Below are positions 1 through 11,706 of a stretch of DNA of 64,000 bases, in pieces. The notes beneath the pieces are model-generated. The model searched no databases, was not told the origin of the DNA, and worked only from the letters and a program-made list of their open reading frames with translations. Origin of the DNA: Rhodiola kirilowii (Eukaryota; Streptophyta; Magnoliopsida; Saxifragales; Crassulaceae); the NCBI GenBank assembly GCA_033675215.1, contig CM066203.1, positions 10,699,072 to 10,763,071 on the forward strand, read 5' to 3'. A program made the translations under genes and the position numbers. Position 1 is the stretch's first letter; every line of letters begins with the position of its first letter.

Positions 1-325
1 GGAAGTGATCGCGATTGCAGTCTACTGGGGAAGTCGTTTGATACTTCTTTCCCGAAGACGATACTTTTAGCAACAAAACAGTTGGAAACACACGGAAAAG
101 TCGTTGCTAATAAGCTTTTCTTTGGGTAATTTCTTCTCTAGAAAATTAATTGCAAAAATTACTTAAAATTCATAACCAAATTTTACATGTACTTGTGCTG
201 TAGTTGTCTGCACAGGAATAACCCCTTGCCAGAAAATCCTCTCAAATATGGGAGACTGATATGCTAAGAGATGAAGGCAGGAGGTTATAAGATTTGAAGC
301 TGTGTTGATTTGAAGCTGTGTTGAT

Positions 326-3111
326 TTAGAATTCCTTGATCTTCCTTCGTAGTTCATTTAGCTCGTTTTCAACTTCGGCGTCCCGATATGGGAATGGCTT
401 ATTTGATGCAACAGTCGCTCTTCCTGGGGGTAGCTCTCCCTTCTGTGTTTAAACCAGAATAGTCACTGTTAGGATACTTTTTAACCCCGGTGAATTTGTA
501 AAGGAATAAGCAGATCTACGATACAACGTGTTTTTCAGTGTCGTGATCCCTTCGATGTGGACTTCAAGAATACATTTATTGTTATAGTGGCTGGCCACTA
601 CCACTAAAGCCATATATTGACACGCATTGGCTTAGTTAGAGATGGGAAAGCAGTTACCTTTGTGCTCCCAGACAATTCTCGCTTTAGACTGGCAAGGTCA
701 TCGTCCACTGAAGAGGTCTCTAGCATAGCAAACTGTGAAATCAAATACAGTGTCAGGAGGGAAGGAGGCATCTCGCAGAGTCCGACCAAAAATAAAACCA
801 AAGATAATACTACTACATAATTTTATGTTCTAGTTTAACAATATGATAATTTTGGTATAATAGGAAAGCATATACCGGCTGCCCCCTGAATTCCAACACG
901 TCAAATACACAAATGGTTTGGAAGGCATTGTATTATTGATTATTACCTTTCCTTCCAAGTCATCCGAAGTTAGCTGGTTCAATGCTTCTGCTTGAGACTC
1001 CATGGCCAGTACTAGCAACCCAAAGAAAAACGAAATTAATAAAATTCAGCAACTTTGGTTTCTGTGTTATTTTGGGAAGGTGAAGTAAAATGGATTGATA
1101 AATACAGGGGCAAATACTAAGAGATATATTATGCTCTTTGATTTATGTATGTTTCTACTAGATGGCGAGCAAGAACTAACCTTTCTCCTCCATCTTCTCA
1201 AATGCCGAAAGAGCACTGCTTGTATTTACACTCCCTAACATTTCAGTCACTTTAGTTGCAGTCCTGTATTAAGTGCAGAAGAGCCACCAAAGTGTTTATA
1301 TGAGCAAGTATAGATCTATCTAACAGGTGAAGGATGTTTGTGGAAAGAATTAATTGTAGAGTGGAATGTCAAATACACACTTAGCAGATTGAGCTCGCGC
1401 TTTTAATGTATCCTTCTTTGACCTTGCCTCTTGTATCTTGCTCTCCAAAAGCTGTGACGATTAGACAATCAAATCAAGTTACTATCATAGGCATTAAAAA
1501 CCCTTCTCATTATATTTTAAAAAACATGATATCGGTACGAAGAAAGAATGCATTTGTGATATTAATTAGAATTTTGGTCTCGTCTAATGGAATTTTGAAG
1601 GAAAATTCTTGGAAGTGAAGAGGAGTCGCAAACCCGGGTGTTGGCCACAAGATTTTCAACAACACTCTTTTGTTGATCAAGTTGAGCCTTCAAAGCACTA
1701 GCATTGTCCTGCATATAAGAAAGGAAAGGATAGTGAAATAAATAGCTCCATATAAATCCCATAACAACCTATAGTGACTCATGTGCTAAGCTTTTATGCT
1801 TCAAAAGTGACATCATTTGATGATCCGAGGAATCACCAGACCATACACAGTTCTACTTCTATTGTTACATTTACATTCTTCTTATAACCACACAAATGAT
1901 GACAGGTTTCAAGTGAAAAGAAAGAGGGTGTCCGTCCTGGAACGAAAATATACTTGTTGGTCATTTAGGTGTCTAAAATTGACTCACTGCATATGATTTA
2001 CGCCGTTTCAATGCTTCACGAGCCAGCTCCTCTTCTCCTTTTCCAAGGGCAAGTTGTGCTCTTTTGTACCTAAAGTTAGCACAATGCATGATTCTTTACT
2101 ACGATTCAACGATAGAGACTAGAGAGTAGCCACGTAACTTAACAGACTCTGCTTACCAATCCTCTGAGGCCTTCTGCGCAGCTTTGTATCTGTTCTCCAA
2201 TTGCTTTTGCGATGCCAAAACCTTTACGAAAGGGGACAAATTACTCGCAGTTTGCATAATCATCAATAACCTTGATGAATCTCAAGTAAAATATATGTTC
2301 CTATCAGCTCATGTCAATACAGAAACCAGCAATTCAACTTAAGGTTATTAACTAACAAACCTGTGCTGTCGCCTGACGCATCTTTATCAAGTCATCATTC
2401 ATTTCTATAACAGCCTGTTCCAAAATCTTCTCCGGGTCTTCAAACGTGCTTATCAATGCATTAGCATAAGACTACGCTGACAAAAGAACATGAGTTACTT
2501 TTCGTAAAGACAAATACAATGCATAAAAAAAGTAACACGAAATTTTAAGATAAGACAACTACCTTTACAACCCTGGCAAGCCGATCAAACAGATTCATCT
2601 GAGTACCGAGTGCACCACCACCATGGCCAATACATCTTGTTCTTCTGGGGCTATTCACAATTTTCAGAGCTGTAAAATGTTTGAATTCAACACCAGGCAT
2701 GGTAAGATAAACATCAGCATTAAAAAGCACATACTCGCAATGATCCGAACAATACACTTTAATGAGGAAAGAACCATTCTTTAAAAGTTCCAAATATTAA
2801 AAAGAGCATCATGACATCCAGCAACCCAAAATTTCAATTAAAACACACCCAAAAGTGAGTTTTATTGAAACTGTTAGAAACCCTAGTCGAGCAGCTGAAC
2901 TGAAAATCTTGAAATTCAAAAGATACCCAGCTCAAATTGAAGTGTGAATTGAAAGAAACAGCACTCATATTGTACCTCCGTAGCGCAAGAATGACGACTT
3001 GAGCGCTGGAGCCCTCACCGTCACCGTGGCTTGACCAGAAGAAGTAGAGGCTTGTATTGATGCGGAGACGATGCTGCCAATCCCCGGTAGCGTTGGTGCC
3101 TGTAACGCCAT
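326..3111 (-). CDS. VIPP1: VIPP1 / IM30, vesicle-inducing protein in plastids (PspA family)
   Basis: Eleven exons on the minus strand encode a PspA/IM30 protein of the plastid inner envelope and thylakoid, needed for thylakoid biogenesis and membrane maintenance. Exon 1 (ATG at 3111) gives a Ser/Thr-rich, acid-poor start typical of a transit peptide. Exon 2, near 2560-2670, carries the family start [12 protein letters not shown]. Later exons give [10 protein letters not shown] (about 2440), [18 protein letters not shown] (about 2050), [17 protein letters not shown] (about 1680), [16 protein letters not shown] (about 1430), [13 protein letters not shown] (about 1190) and [15 protein letters not shown] (about 720). 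The last exon ends [13 protein letters not shown] with the stop at 326-328. This helical coiled-coil order and the C-terminal VIPP1 extension match Arabidopsis VIPP1 throughout. Exon limits are read from GT-AG signals and phase. Identity is secure; exact borders are approximate. Confidence 0.93.
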
Positions 3112-4518
3112 TCTCAGAGAACAAACCAGAAGCCGGCAGCTTTCTGGAAACTCGTTTACTCGAATTCGTTTTGGTTTCTGGTGGTGAGGATCAGACCAGA
3201 TGAAGCGCTTGTATGTTTATTATTAATTCTAATATTGAAAATAAAAATATGATTTATTTTTATGGGTAAAAAATAAAAATATGAATTTTACAAGTAACAA
3301 ATCAATTACTAATAAAAAAAACAACAAAAAGTAACAAATCAATTAATTTTTGACTTTTTTTACTGCCATTGGTTTCAAGGTTTCATAAATAATAAGATTG
3401 TCTTTATTTATTGAAGATTTATATATATACAGGAAAAATATCCATACAAATTTTATATACGAAATCAGAATCCTGATTTGCATAAACAATGAACTGCGCG
3501 CACTGTTAAAGTTACAGTTACTTTGGAGATGATTCGTAGGAGAGGAACTGGAATAACTCATTCTGCAAAACAAATATGAACATAGAGGAGTTAAAAGAAA
3601 ATGAATTATGAAAGAAAGACAATGTTTTTCGGTCCATCGAGCACAAAATTGCTCACTACTTTACTATAAGGCCTGATGAATATGCTTTCAAATAATGAGA
3701 TTTGAAAAAAAAGACTAGGATGATGAGTTACCTTAAAGACTATGCGCCTTGGCAACTCGAACGACATCAGCATCAGGTTTTTAGACATGCCACTGAATAA
3801 GGAAGCTTCAAAATGAATGATGGTTTCGTGCAATAACTAGGACACTATCGCTAGGCAGAAACTTTAAGTTTCACTTCGAAACTGTAATACTAACCTATAG
3901 GAAGACATTTAGGTTGATTATATTGGTACCTAGGCGGAGAAGCTGAAACAAACAATGAATTTTTACAAGTCTAACAGCAATACTCAGAATGCAAAGACTT
4001 CTGGATTCATCCAGTAAACGAAATGTATTAATACAGAACTCGCTATTGAACGCTCAATATCACAAGGTGACGTTAGTAATGAAAAAAAATGCACCCACAC
4101 AGGAAATTCTGTAGCCTCGCTAATTTAACCAACAACCAATGAGTAAATGAATTAGACGTTAGCAAAGGGCTTGGCTGAGAAGCAAAAAAAAAAGAAGAAA
4201 AAAAAGACATAAACGATACAGCATAAGGTTGTTTCCAATAAACAGACCAAGTTTTTCCATTCATAACCTCGGATATTCAGAATCTATATTTTCATGAGAC
4301 GCCAGTAGAACAACAAAGCGCATATTCCTTACAGCTCTGAAAGCAACAAACGGATAAGAACAAGTACTGAGCAACCTTATCACCTTCTTATACACACTCC
4401 ACCACCGAAACATATACAACAGTAAACCAAAGCATTTCATCATGTTTGCAAAGGCCAGAAATCGGCCAAGCTGACACTAAAATCGTAAGGCTCGATAAAG
4501 ATTAGTCCACGGCATCTC
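3112..4518. other. Intergenic/UTR stretch without a recognised gene
   Basis: AT-rich DNA between the VIPP1 start and the end of the DUF538 gene. On the minus strand two short open stretches (about 3720-3830 and 3525-3570) sit beside good splice signals and could join in phase to a C-terminus ending FLSYESSPK. I recognise no family in them, and they may be spliced 3' untranslated sequence of the DUF538 gene. The first few hundred bases would hold the VIPP1 promoter. Confidence 0.4.
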
Positions 4519-5422
4519 AATCTGGAACAAATTCTAGAACATCTTCGGCAGAATATCCCTCTGCTTAAGATGCAGCTATCATCGCCTCTTTTTGAATGTA
4601 TTTCATCTGCGGCTCCTCTGATTGTCTCTGAAGCAGCATGAGTTCCATAAGAAAAAACATATATCAGATTCAAGAGAGCTATATATCTAAGAATTTAAAT
4701 AACTTAGCACTGATAAATTCATACTACGGAAATATAACAGATAATTGCGCACAATTTGACTCTAAAAAAGAAGTAGAACAGCCAGACAGAAAACTATGAA
4801 CAATAATACAATCAAGCACATGTAAACAGATGCAATAAAAGTTCCGAAATCCGAAGTTCACCAAGAAATGGCAGCTAGAATAAAACCCTAAATACCAAAA
4901 GAAATAGAACCAGCAAACACTCACCTCCAATCTGGACAAATTCAGCATCTGATGGTCAATCTCAACAGGCCCAACATCAACACAATCCGGTGGCGTCTCA
5001 AACAAGGACAGAGAGAATTGCTTAGACACAACCCCACCCACATCGAAATAAATCAACCCAGAAGTCGGAACATCCACTCGAATCCCCTTAACAGGAAACC
5101 AAAGAAAAAGCTCTTGCGAAGACATCCCAGACAAATCCCCAATCTGCCCATACGTTAGGGTTCCGGTGACATTGATTTCGTAATGAACCTCATTCTCGAA
5201 CTTTGCGCTGCAAGATCGGTCTAGATACACCTCGAATCGACCGGTGGTCTCGTCTACGGTGAACTCGGTGATGTTCTTCGGGACGATCCCGATCGGCAGG
5301 CCATGCGAGCGCAGCAAATTGTAGAAGGAGTCAGACGCCTCTGCTGCTGACGAAGCCGCGAAGATCGTGAAAAATCCAACCAATAAAACGACCAAAGATC
5401 GTACCTTTCGACAACCCATCAT
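4519..5422 (-). CDS. DUF538 family secreted protein
   Basis: Exon 1 (5422 down to about 4915) starts with a hydrophobic signal peptide (LVVLLVGFFTIFAASSA). A DUF538 domain follows: FYNLLRSHGLPIGIVP, then VYLDRSCSAKFENEVHYE, then TGTLTYGQIGDLSG and GIRVDVPTSGLIYFDVG, ending PPDCVDVGPVEIDHQ. These are the usual landmarks of the family, which is plant-specific and of unsettled biochemical role (bactericidal/permeability-increasing-like fold proposed). A donor follows LSRLEV. A short last exon near 4519-4560 reads GYSAEDVLEFVPD and a stop, which fits the family's C-terminus. Two tandem ATGs (MMG) stand at the start. Gene and NMD3 are divergent, 0.66 kb apart. The last splice junction is inferred from phase. 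Confidence 0.8.
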
Positions 5423-6079
5423 CGTATCGGATCCGAAAAATTGAGTTTTTCGGAGGAAGAAAATCGTTCTCTTCGCCTAAATCTCGCCTCTTGTGATCGG
5501 AGAAAAGTCGCTGGCAAGTTGCAATCTGAGGTTTGGTGGTCGCCGGCGCGTGTACTTCACGCATTGGGCCAAGTAAAAAACAAGCCTCATTATATTGGGC
5601 CGACAAGTAAGTTTGCAGTAGGTTTTGAACTTTCTGATACTCTAGGCGTCCTATTTTATTTAACAATAGTTTTGGGGCTCGTATTTTGAACTTTCAAACC
5701 ATAAGTTTACTTTTAAAGTTTTGAGAAGCGCATTTGACTTTTCGAATCTTTTAGGGGAATGTTTCTGACTTTTCTTTAGTATTGGGGTTGGTTTCTAAAT
5801 ATGTGAAACTATGAAGAAACCCTAAGTCTGTTCTGTGGTGGCGGTAAGGAAGCAAATAAATACTTCAAGCTGCAGTTCATCAAATCCATCATCTGTCGGC
5901 AAAAAAAATTGTCGAAGGGCGCTTTTCGATTCACAAAAAGCGTAAGTCTTTGCACCATTTTTCTTGTTTTATCTGCTGAATTTTGATTCCTTTTATTTGT
6001 TGTTGTGATGTGTTTTGTGGTCTTTCGTTTTGATCTTTGTCGGATGTTTATTGATTTGTTTGTGTTTAGATAAATTGTC
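5423..6079. promoter_or_regulatory. Shared DUF538/NMD3 intergenic region with an NMD3 5'-UTR intron
   Basis: This region separates two divergent genes. A likely 5'-untranslated exon of NMD3 ends at a GTAAGT donor near 5942, and a T-rich intron ends in TTTAG near 6069, ten bases before the NMD3 ATG. Leader introns of this kind are common in plant ribosome-biogenesis genes. No other motif stands out. Confidence 0.5.
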
Positions 6080-7621
6080 ATGGAGACGGATACGGGTATG
6101 TTCACGGTGCAGCAGACCCGCGGCACGGTCCTTTGCTGCAAGTGTGGTATTTTAATGGAACCAAACGCAGCCAACATGTGTGTCAATTGTCTGAGGTCCG
6201 AGGTTGACATCACTGAGGATTTACAGAAGCATGTCATCATTATGTTCTGTCCGGATTGTGAGTGCTATCTTCAGCCGCCGAGGACTTGGGTCAAGGCTCA
6301 GTTGGAGTCGCGCGAATTGCTGACATTTTGCGTCAAGAGGCTGAAGAATATAAATAAAGTGAAGTTGATTGATGCCAGGTTTATATGGACTGAGCCGCAT
6401 TCGAAGAGGATTATAGTTGAGCTTTGTATTCAGAGGGCGGTGATGAATGGAGGTGTGATTTTAGAACAGAAGTATAGGGTGGAGTATGTTGTGCAGGATC
6501 ATATGTGTGAATCTTGTGCGAGGGTGCAGGCGAATCCGGATCAGTGGGTGGCTTCTGTGCAGCTGCGGCAGCATGTTTCTCACAGGAGGACGTTCTTTTA
6601 CCTCGAGCAGCTTATTCTCAAACACGATGCTGCAGTTAAGGCCATCAAGATTAAGCAGATGGTGCAGGGTATTGATTTCTTCTTTGCTAATCGTAGTCAT
6701 GCAGTTAAGTTTATCGAGTTTTTGGGTAAAGTTACTCCAATCAAGAGCCGTAATGATAAGCAACTGGTTTCGCATGATAGGAAGAGCAACAATTATAACT
6801 ACAAGTACACTTTTTCTGTTGAAATTTCACCCGTTTGCCGTGAAGATTTGATATGTCTACCTCCGAAGGTGAAAAATAGCTTGGGAAATCTTGGTCCGAT
6901 TGTGATCTGCACTAAGGTGACCAACAGTATTGCGTTGTTGGACCCGGTGACTCTGAGGCAGTGTTACTTGGATGCTGATCAGTATTGGCGTTACTCGTTT
7001 AAGTCCCTGCTATCCAGCAGACAGCTCATTGAGTACATAGTACTGAACATTGCTCCTACTGGAGTAACCATTCCTGGCACGAATTACGCACTGGCTCATG
7101 CTGAAGTAGCTCGTGTGTCTGATTTCGGACGCAGTAATAATGCCCATTTCCATATCACGACACATTTGGGTCATCTATTGAATCCAGGGGACTATGCACT
7201 CGGCTATGATCTCGATGGAGCGAACCTTAATGATATGGAACTAGACAAGTACAAAGGACTCGATCTTCCTTATGCCGTATTGATCAGGAAAAGTTATGAA
7301 GAAAAGAGGCGGCAGACTAAAGCCAAGCCGCGACAATGGAAACTCAAGAATCTTGACATGGAGGTTGAAGAAACCACCAGAGCTAAAATTGATCAAGAAA
7401 AGCATAGCTCAGAGTACGAACAGTTCCTGAGGGACTTGGAGGAGAATCCTGAGTTGAGGTTCAATATCTCTCTCTACCGTGACAAGGAGCGCCAACAGCA
7501 ATCTGAAATGGCATCTGTTGACGGAGAAGATCTACCCTCCGTACCATTAGATGAATTGCTGGCTGATCTTGAGATAAGTGATAATGAGACCGAAGAGGAA
7601 GAAAGTAGCATGAAGGAGTAA
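6080..7621 (+). CDS. NMD3: 60S ribosomal export protein NMD3
   Basis: Single-exon gene of 513 residues, the usual length for plant NMD3. NMD3 is the nuclear-export adaptor that binds late pre-60S subunits and recruits the exportin CRM1/XPO1. The N-terminus holds the family's zinc-binding Cys pairs: CCKCGILMEP, CVNCLR, CPDCECYLQPP and CESCARVQ, within about the first 150 residues. The central part has DFFFANRSHAVKFIEFL and KYTFSVEISPVCREDL, as in other NMD3 proteins. The acidic tail carries a leucine-rich stretch, VPLDELLADLEI, which fits the known C-terminal export signal. The coding part has no intron, and the reading frame is intact. The ATG chosen follows a leader intron and gives a family-like start (METDTGMFTVQ). 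Confidence 0.96.
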   Translation: METDTGMFTVQQTRGTVLCCKCGILMEPNAANMCVNCLRSEVDITEDLQKHVIIMFCPDCECYLQPPRTWVKAQLESRELLTFCVKRLKNINKVKLIDARFIWTEPHSKRIIVELCIQRAVMNGGVILEQKYRVEYVVQDHMCESCARVQANPDQWVASVQLRQHVSHRRTFFYLEQLILKHDAAVKAIKIKQMVQGIDFFFANRSHAVKFIEFLGKVTPIKSRNDKQLVSHDRKSNNYNYKYTFSVEISPVCREDLICLPPKVKNSLGNLGPIVICTKVTNSIALLDPVTLRQCYLDADQYWRYSFKSLLSSRQLIEYIVLNIAPTGVTIPGTNYALAHAEVARVSDFGRSNNAHFHITTHLGHLLNPGDYALGYDLDGANLNDMELDKYKGLDLPYAVLIRKSYEEKRRQTKAKPRQWKLKNLDMEVEETTRAKIDQEKHSSEYEQFLRDLEENPELRFNISLYRDKERQQQSEMASVDGEDLPSVPLDELLADLEISDNETEEEESSMKE

Positions 7622-8138
7622 ACTTGGTATTTAATGTTTCATCACAGTTTTGCTGTTTTAGTTTTGTTGTATGCCATGGCCTGTCTGCCCAGTCTCTTAT
7701 ACATTTGTTCTCCGTTATTTATGTTATTGAAAACATTTCTGATTTGTTTTTTTTAATTCTAATTTTTTTTCTCATTCGTACTTTTTTTTGAATTTTTTTT
7801 TGTAGACTGCAATATGCAGCGCAGCCAAATACTGTGTCAAAACGATGTCGTTTAGTTAAAAATAACGTTTTTTATTGATATTTTTTTAATATTACAAAAC
7901 GATGATATTGTTATTGAAATGATATCGTTTTGGCACTAACATCATTTTGTTACGATTGCAGCAAATCCGAATCCTGATGATACTCATATTATTGCTCCTC
8001 TATAATTTAATATGTGCTTTGAGGTTGTTCCTGACCATAAAAACCAGCAACCGCATTTTGTCAAAATCTCATCCTAAACAAATTTATTGTATAAACCAGC
8101 AACCACATTTTCAGCAGAAGCTCAAGCAGGAGGGAGCC
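7622..8138. repeat. NMD3 3' region and AT-rich spacer with AAACGAYGTCGTTT-type palindromes
   Basis: A T-rich NMD3 3' region is followed by short inverted motifs around AAAACGAT/ATCGTTTT (about 7837-7935). One is a near-palindrome at about 7838; another pair brackets TATTGTTATTGAA. Such motifs are common in degraded plant MITEs, but I cannot define ends or a target duplication. The rest is the leader of the next gene. Confidence 0.3.
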
Positions 8139-9331
8139 ATGCCTGATATTCAATTTCAAACTCGCTTCGGCATAATTGGGTGTGCAAGCATAGCCAGGAA
8201 AGTCTCAAGAGCCATACTCTTATCTCCCAGCTCAACACTTCACGCAGTTGCAAGCCGTTCTTTGGAAAAAGCGAATACCTTCGTCGCTGAAAATGGACTT
8301 CCTGATAGTGTGAAAATATACGGGAGCTACGAGCAACTGCTGGATGATCCGAGCGTTGATGCAGTGTATATGCCGCTTCCAACTAGTCTTCATTTACACT
8401 GGGCTGTATTGGCTGCTAGAAAAGGGAAGCATCTGCTTTTGGAGAAACCGACGGCTTTGGATGCTTCGGAGCTTGATCTGATCCTCGAAGCCTGCGAGTC
8501 GAATGGCGTGCAGTTCATGGATGGGAGCATGTGGCTGCACCATCCAAGGACTGCTCGAATGAAGGAGATGATCTCCGATCAGGGTCTTTTCGGAAGAGTC
8601 AATAATGTAAGTTTCTGAAAATAAGTTAAGTTCAATTCTATCATTTAAGTACTAAACTTAAATACTTGACTGGTTTTCTACAATATTTATTCCTATGCAT
8701 TTTGCAGATCTACAGCACATCGACATTTTCTGAGCCTGAGGATTTTTTTGAGACAAACATACGAGTGAAGCCAGATTTAGACAGCCTAGGCGCGCTCGGG
8801 GACATAGGATGGTACTGCATTGGCTCGATCCTTTGGGCAACAGACTACCAACCACCGCACACAGTCCTTGCGCTACCAGACATTACAAAGAATTCACATG
8901 GCGTCATCTTATCTTGCTCCGCTTCGCTCCACTGGAACAACAAGGAAGACACGAAAACCGCTATCTTCCACTGCTCATACCTCTCCAATGTATCCATGGA
9001 CTTAGCCGTTAGCAGCTCCACAGGGTCAGTGCACGTCGACGACTATATAATCCCTGTTAAGGAAACCTCCGCAGAATTCGAGGTTGTGTACGGGGCGCAG
9101 TTTGCTAATCTGCATATTGGGTGGAATAAAAAGCCAAGTGTGGTCGAAGTCTTTACCGATCTTCCTCAAGAGGCGTTGATGGTGGAAGAATTTTCTAGAC
9201 TCGTCGAAAGGATCAGAAACTCTGGAGGCAGACCTGATCGCAAATGGCCGGAGATCAGCCGGAAGACTCAAGTTGTAATTGATGCTGTTAGAAAATCTAT
9301 TGAGCTTGGTTGTAAGCTTGTTACTCTGTGA
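8139..9331 (+). CDS. Gfo/Idh/MocA-family NAD(P)-dependent oxidoreductase (At4g09670-like)
   Basis: Two exons, 8139-8606 and 8708-9331, join in phase to give 363 residues, the normal length of the plant At4g09670-like group. The N-terminus has the Rossmann dinucleotide motif RFGIIGCASIARK. Further on come VDAVYMPLPTSLH and GKHLLLEKPTA, the EKP signature of the GFO/IDH/MOCA family. The C-terminal half has the family's beta-sheet domain (LGDIGWYCIGSILWA) and ends IELGCKLVTL. The substrate is unknown; members elsewhere act on sugars or trans-dihydrodiols. The reading frame extends upstream to 7947, but that extension is not family-like, and the ATG at 8139 (MPDIQFQTRFG) matches the usual start. 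Confidence 0.92.
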
Positions 9332-9546
9332 TTCAGCACTACAATGTCTAAATAAAAATCTCTACTTCACTGTCCACTGCAAATCTATTCAATCTACAGA
9401 TAAAAAAATTTAAATAAATGTTCTGATTACTCTTTAGCGACGTTATAGCCCGGTTTCAGCGACGCCTTACACATCAATTAGCGACGACATCTGTAGCAAA
9501 AATGGCTGTTTTAAATCCTTCGGCCTACTTTCATTTGCAAGATTGA
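9332..9546. repeat. Spacer with repeated TTAGCGACG motifs
   Basis: Between the oxidoreductase and the PPR gene, AGCGACG recurs three times (about 9436-9490), the spacing suggesting a remnant of a GCGACG-rich DNA element. Similar motifs fill 53270-53625. No ends or target duplication can be seen here. Confidence 0.3.
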
Positions 9547-11514
9547 ATGAGTTTAGTTGGTAGTGAGAAGATGCTTCCCGCCATTTCGTTATCAACCAAC
9601 ATAACTGTCAACATAAACCAACCAAGTCCAGCTTTTAGGTCATCACAGAAAATTTCCATCCGAGGATTTTACCCAGCGCTGAAATCTCTCTCAAAATCTG
9701 GGAAGCTAGATGAGGCGATACAATTGATTGAAACCTCGCAGTTCAAATCGTCGGACTCCGACGCGTACGCAGCCTTCCTGCACGCTTGTATTTCTAAGAA
9801 ATCTCTGGAACATGGACAAAGATTGTACCTTCAGCTGCTGCTGGCTGAAACGGAATCGAAGCGCCTTCTTCTGAAAAACGCTGTTTTAAGGAGCAAGCTT
9901 ATAACGTTGTTCAGTGTTTGTGGAAGGGTTGATGAGGCTCGTCGAGTTTTTGAGGATGGTGTGGGGGATGAAGTGGTGCCGGAATCGGTATGGGTGGCGA
10001 TGGGGATTGGGTTTTTGCGAAACGGGGATGCTGAGAAGGCGTTGGGTGTGTATGGTGAAATGTTGGAGCGATTTGTTGTGCCTGGGAATTTTGCGCTGTC
10101 TATGGCACTCAAGGCTTGTGCTTTGCTGTGTGATTTGGAGGCTGGGAAAGCTTTGCATGCTCAGATTGTGAAGTGTTGGGAGAAGCCTGATCAGGTTGTG
10201 TATAATGCGCTTCTGAAGTTGTACTCAGACTGTGGGGCTTTCGAGGAGGTAGTGAAGGTGTTTGATGAAATGCCTGACAGAAATGTGGTGTCATGGAATT
10301 CGTTGATTGCTGGGTTTGTTGCAAGAGGGCAGTTGGTTGAGGCGCTGAATGTGTTTCGGATGATGCAGAGAAAAGGAATGGGGTTTAGTTGGGTTACCCT
10401 TACGTCGATTCTGCCAGTTTGCTCTAGAATGACAGCTATCTGTACTGGGAAAGAGGTGCATGCTCAGATAGTGAAATCTATGTCAACCCCAGATGTCCCT
10501 GTGATGAACTCAGTACTGGATATGTATGCAAAATGTGGCGCGATGGAGTACTGCAAACAAGTGTTTGAAAATATGCAGGGTAAAGATTTGACATCATGGA
10601 ATACTGTGCTTGGAGGTTATGCAATAAGTGGGAGTATGCTTAAAGGGATCGAGTTGTTTAATGAGATGACTAGTTCTGCTGTTAATCCTGATGGAGTTAC
10701 TTTTGTTACTTTATTGTCCGGGTGTAGTCATTCTGGGATCACCGACAAGGGGAAGCGACTTTTTGATGCGATGGAACAGGAATATGGGATCTCTCCAACA
10801 CTTGAGCACTATGCATGCTTGGTAGATATATTAGGTAGGGCTGGCAGAATCCAGGAAGCAATGGATGTGGTGAAGAGTATGCCAATGAAACCAAGTGGAA
10901 GCATTTGGGGATCATTGCTGAACTCCAGTCGTCTTCATAATTGTGTTTCTTTAGGCGAGTTTGCAGCAAAACAGTTGTTTGTGCTGGAGCCGCTAAATCC
11001 AGGAAATTATGTAATTCTTTCAAACCTATATGCCAACGCACGGATGTGGGAGGGTGTTAAGATGGTTAGAGAATTAATGGAAAGAAGAGGTGTCAAGAAA
11101 GAGGTTGGTTGCAGTTGGATACAAACAAAGCATGGAATTCGCACCTTCGTGGCTGGAGGGGATCATAAATTCCGTAACTCGATTGAATACGTAGACCTCT
11201 GGAAGCAGCTTACAGAAGCCATGGAAGAAGATGGGTATGTTTCTAACACAAGTGTTGTGCTTCATGATGTGGAAGAAGGCATGAAGAGCATGTGGGTCTG
11301 TGGTCATAGTGAGCGCATTGCGACCATGTTTGCTCTCATCAACACTGGCAGCAGCATGCCAATACGGATCACTAAGAACCTTAGGGTCTGCTTGGACTGC
11401 CACTCTTGGATGAAGAGCATTTCAAAAGTTACAAACAGAACAATTATTCTAAGAGACACAAATCGCTTCCATTACTTTGAGGAAGGAACCTGCTCTTGCC
11501 AAGATTACTGGTAA
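9547..11514 (+). CDS. PLS-class PPR protein with E and DYW deaminase domains (At3g14330-like)
   Basis: Intronless gene of 655 residues. After a Ser/Thr-rich start, likely an organelle targeting peptide, PPR units run from about residue 40 to 460, with typical lines such as NALLKLYSDCGAFEEVVKVF and NSVLDMYAKCGAMEY. E/E+ motifs (WGSLLNSSRLH, NYVILSNLYANA, GCSWIQ) precede a full DYW domain. This has the cytidine-deaminase core HSER with the zinc pair CLDCH and ends CSCQDYW. DYW proteins convert specific cytidines to uridine in plastid or mitochondrial RNA. From memory the closest Arabidopsis relative is At3g14330 (CREF3, a chloroplast editing factor); the assignment to that orthologue is an inference. 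All catalytic residues are present. Confidence 0.92.
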   Translation: MSLVGSEKMLPAISLSTNITVNINQPSPAFRSSQKISIRGFYPALKSLSKSGKLDEAIQLIETSQFKSSDSDAYAAFLHACISKKSLEHGQRLYLQLLLAETESKRLLLKNAVLRSKLITLFSVCGRVDEARRVFEDGVGDEVVPESVWVAMGIGFLRNGDAEKALGVYGEMLERFVVPGNFALSMALKACALLCDLEAGKALHAQIVKCWEKPDQVVYNALLKLYSDCGAFEEVVKVFDEMPDRNVVSWNSLIAGFVARGQLVEALNVFRMMQRKGMGFSWVTLTSILPVCSRMTAICTGKEVHAQIVKSMSTPDVPVMNSVLDMYAKCGAMEYCKQVFENMQGKDLTSWNTVLGGYAISGSMLKGIELFNEMTSSAVNPDGVTFVTLLSGCSHSGITDKGKRLFDAMEQEYGISPTLEHYACLVDILGRAGRIQEAMDVVKSMPMKPSGSIWGSLLNSSRLHNCVSLGEFAAKQLFVLEPLNPGNYVILSNLYANARMWEGVKMVRELMERRGVKKEVGCSWIQTKHGIRTFVAGGDHKFRNSIEYVDLWKQLTEAMEEDGYVSNTSVVLHDVEEGMKSMWVCGHSERIATMFALINTGSSMPIRITKNLRVCLDCHSWMKSISKVTNRTIILRDTNRFHYFEEGTCSCQDYW

Positions 11515-11706
11515 ATTATCAAAAACTAAACTTACACAGTGAGCACAAATTTTTGTTTAATATAAAGTATCAAGTGCAATATATATCTGTACGTTTCTGT
11601 TCTGTGATATTTATATGATCCTGCCATGAGAGCTATATCTCAACAGTTTCAATTCGTTGTTTATGAAACAAAAACTGCTCGTGATTTTGTTAAGTGGATA
11701 TATAAG

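Noticed and set aside
3300-3835. A short spliced gene ending FLSYESSPK
   Set aside because: Splice signals are plausible, but no upstream exon or family match is seen. It could be 3' untranslated sequence of the DUF538 gene.
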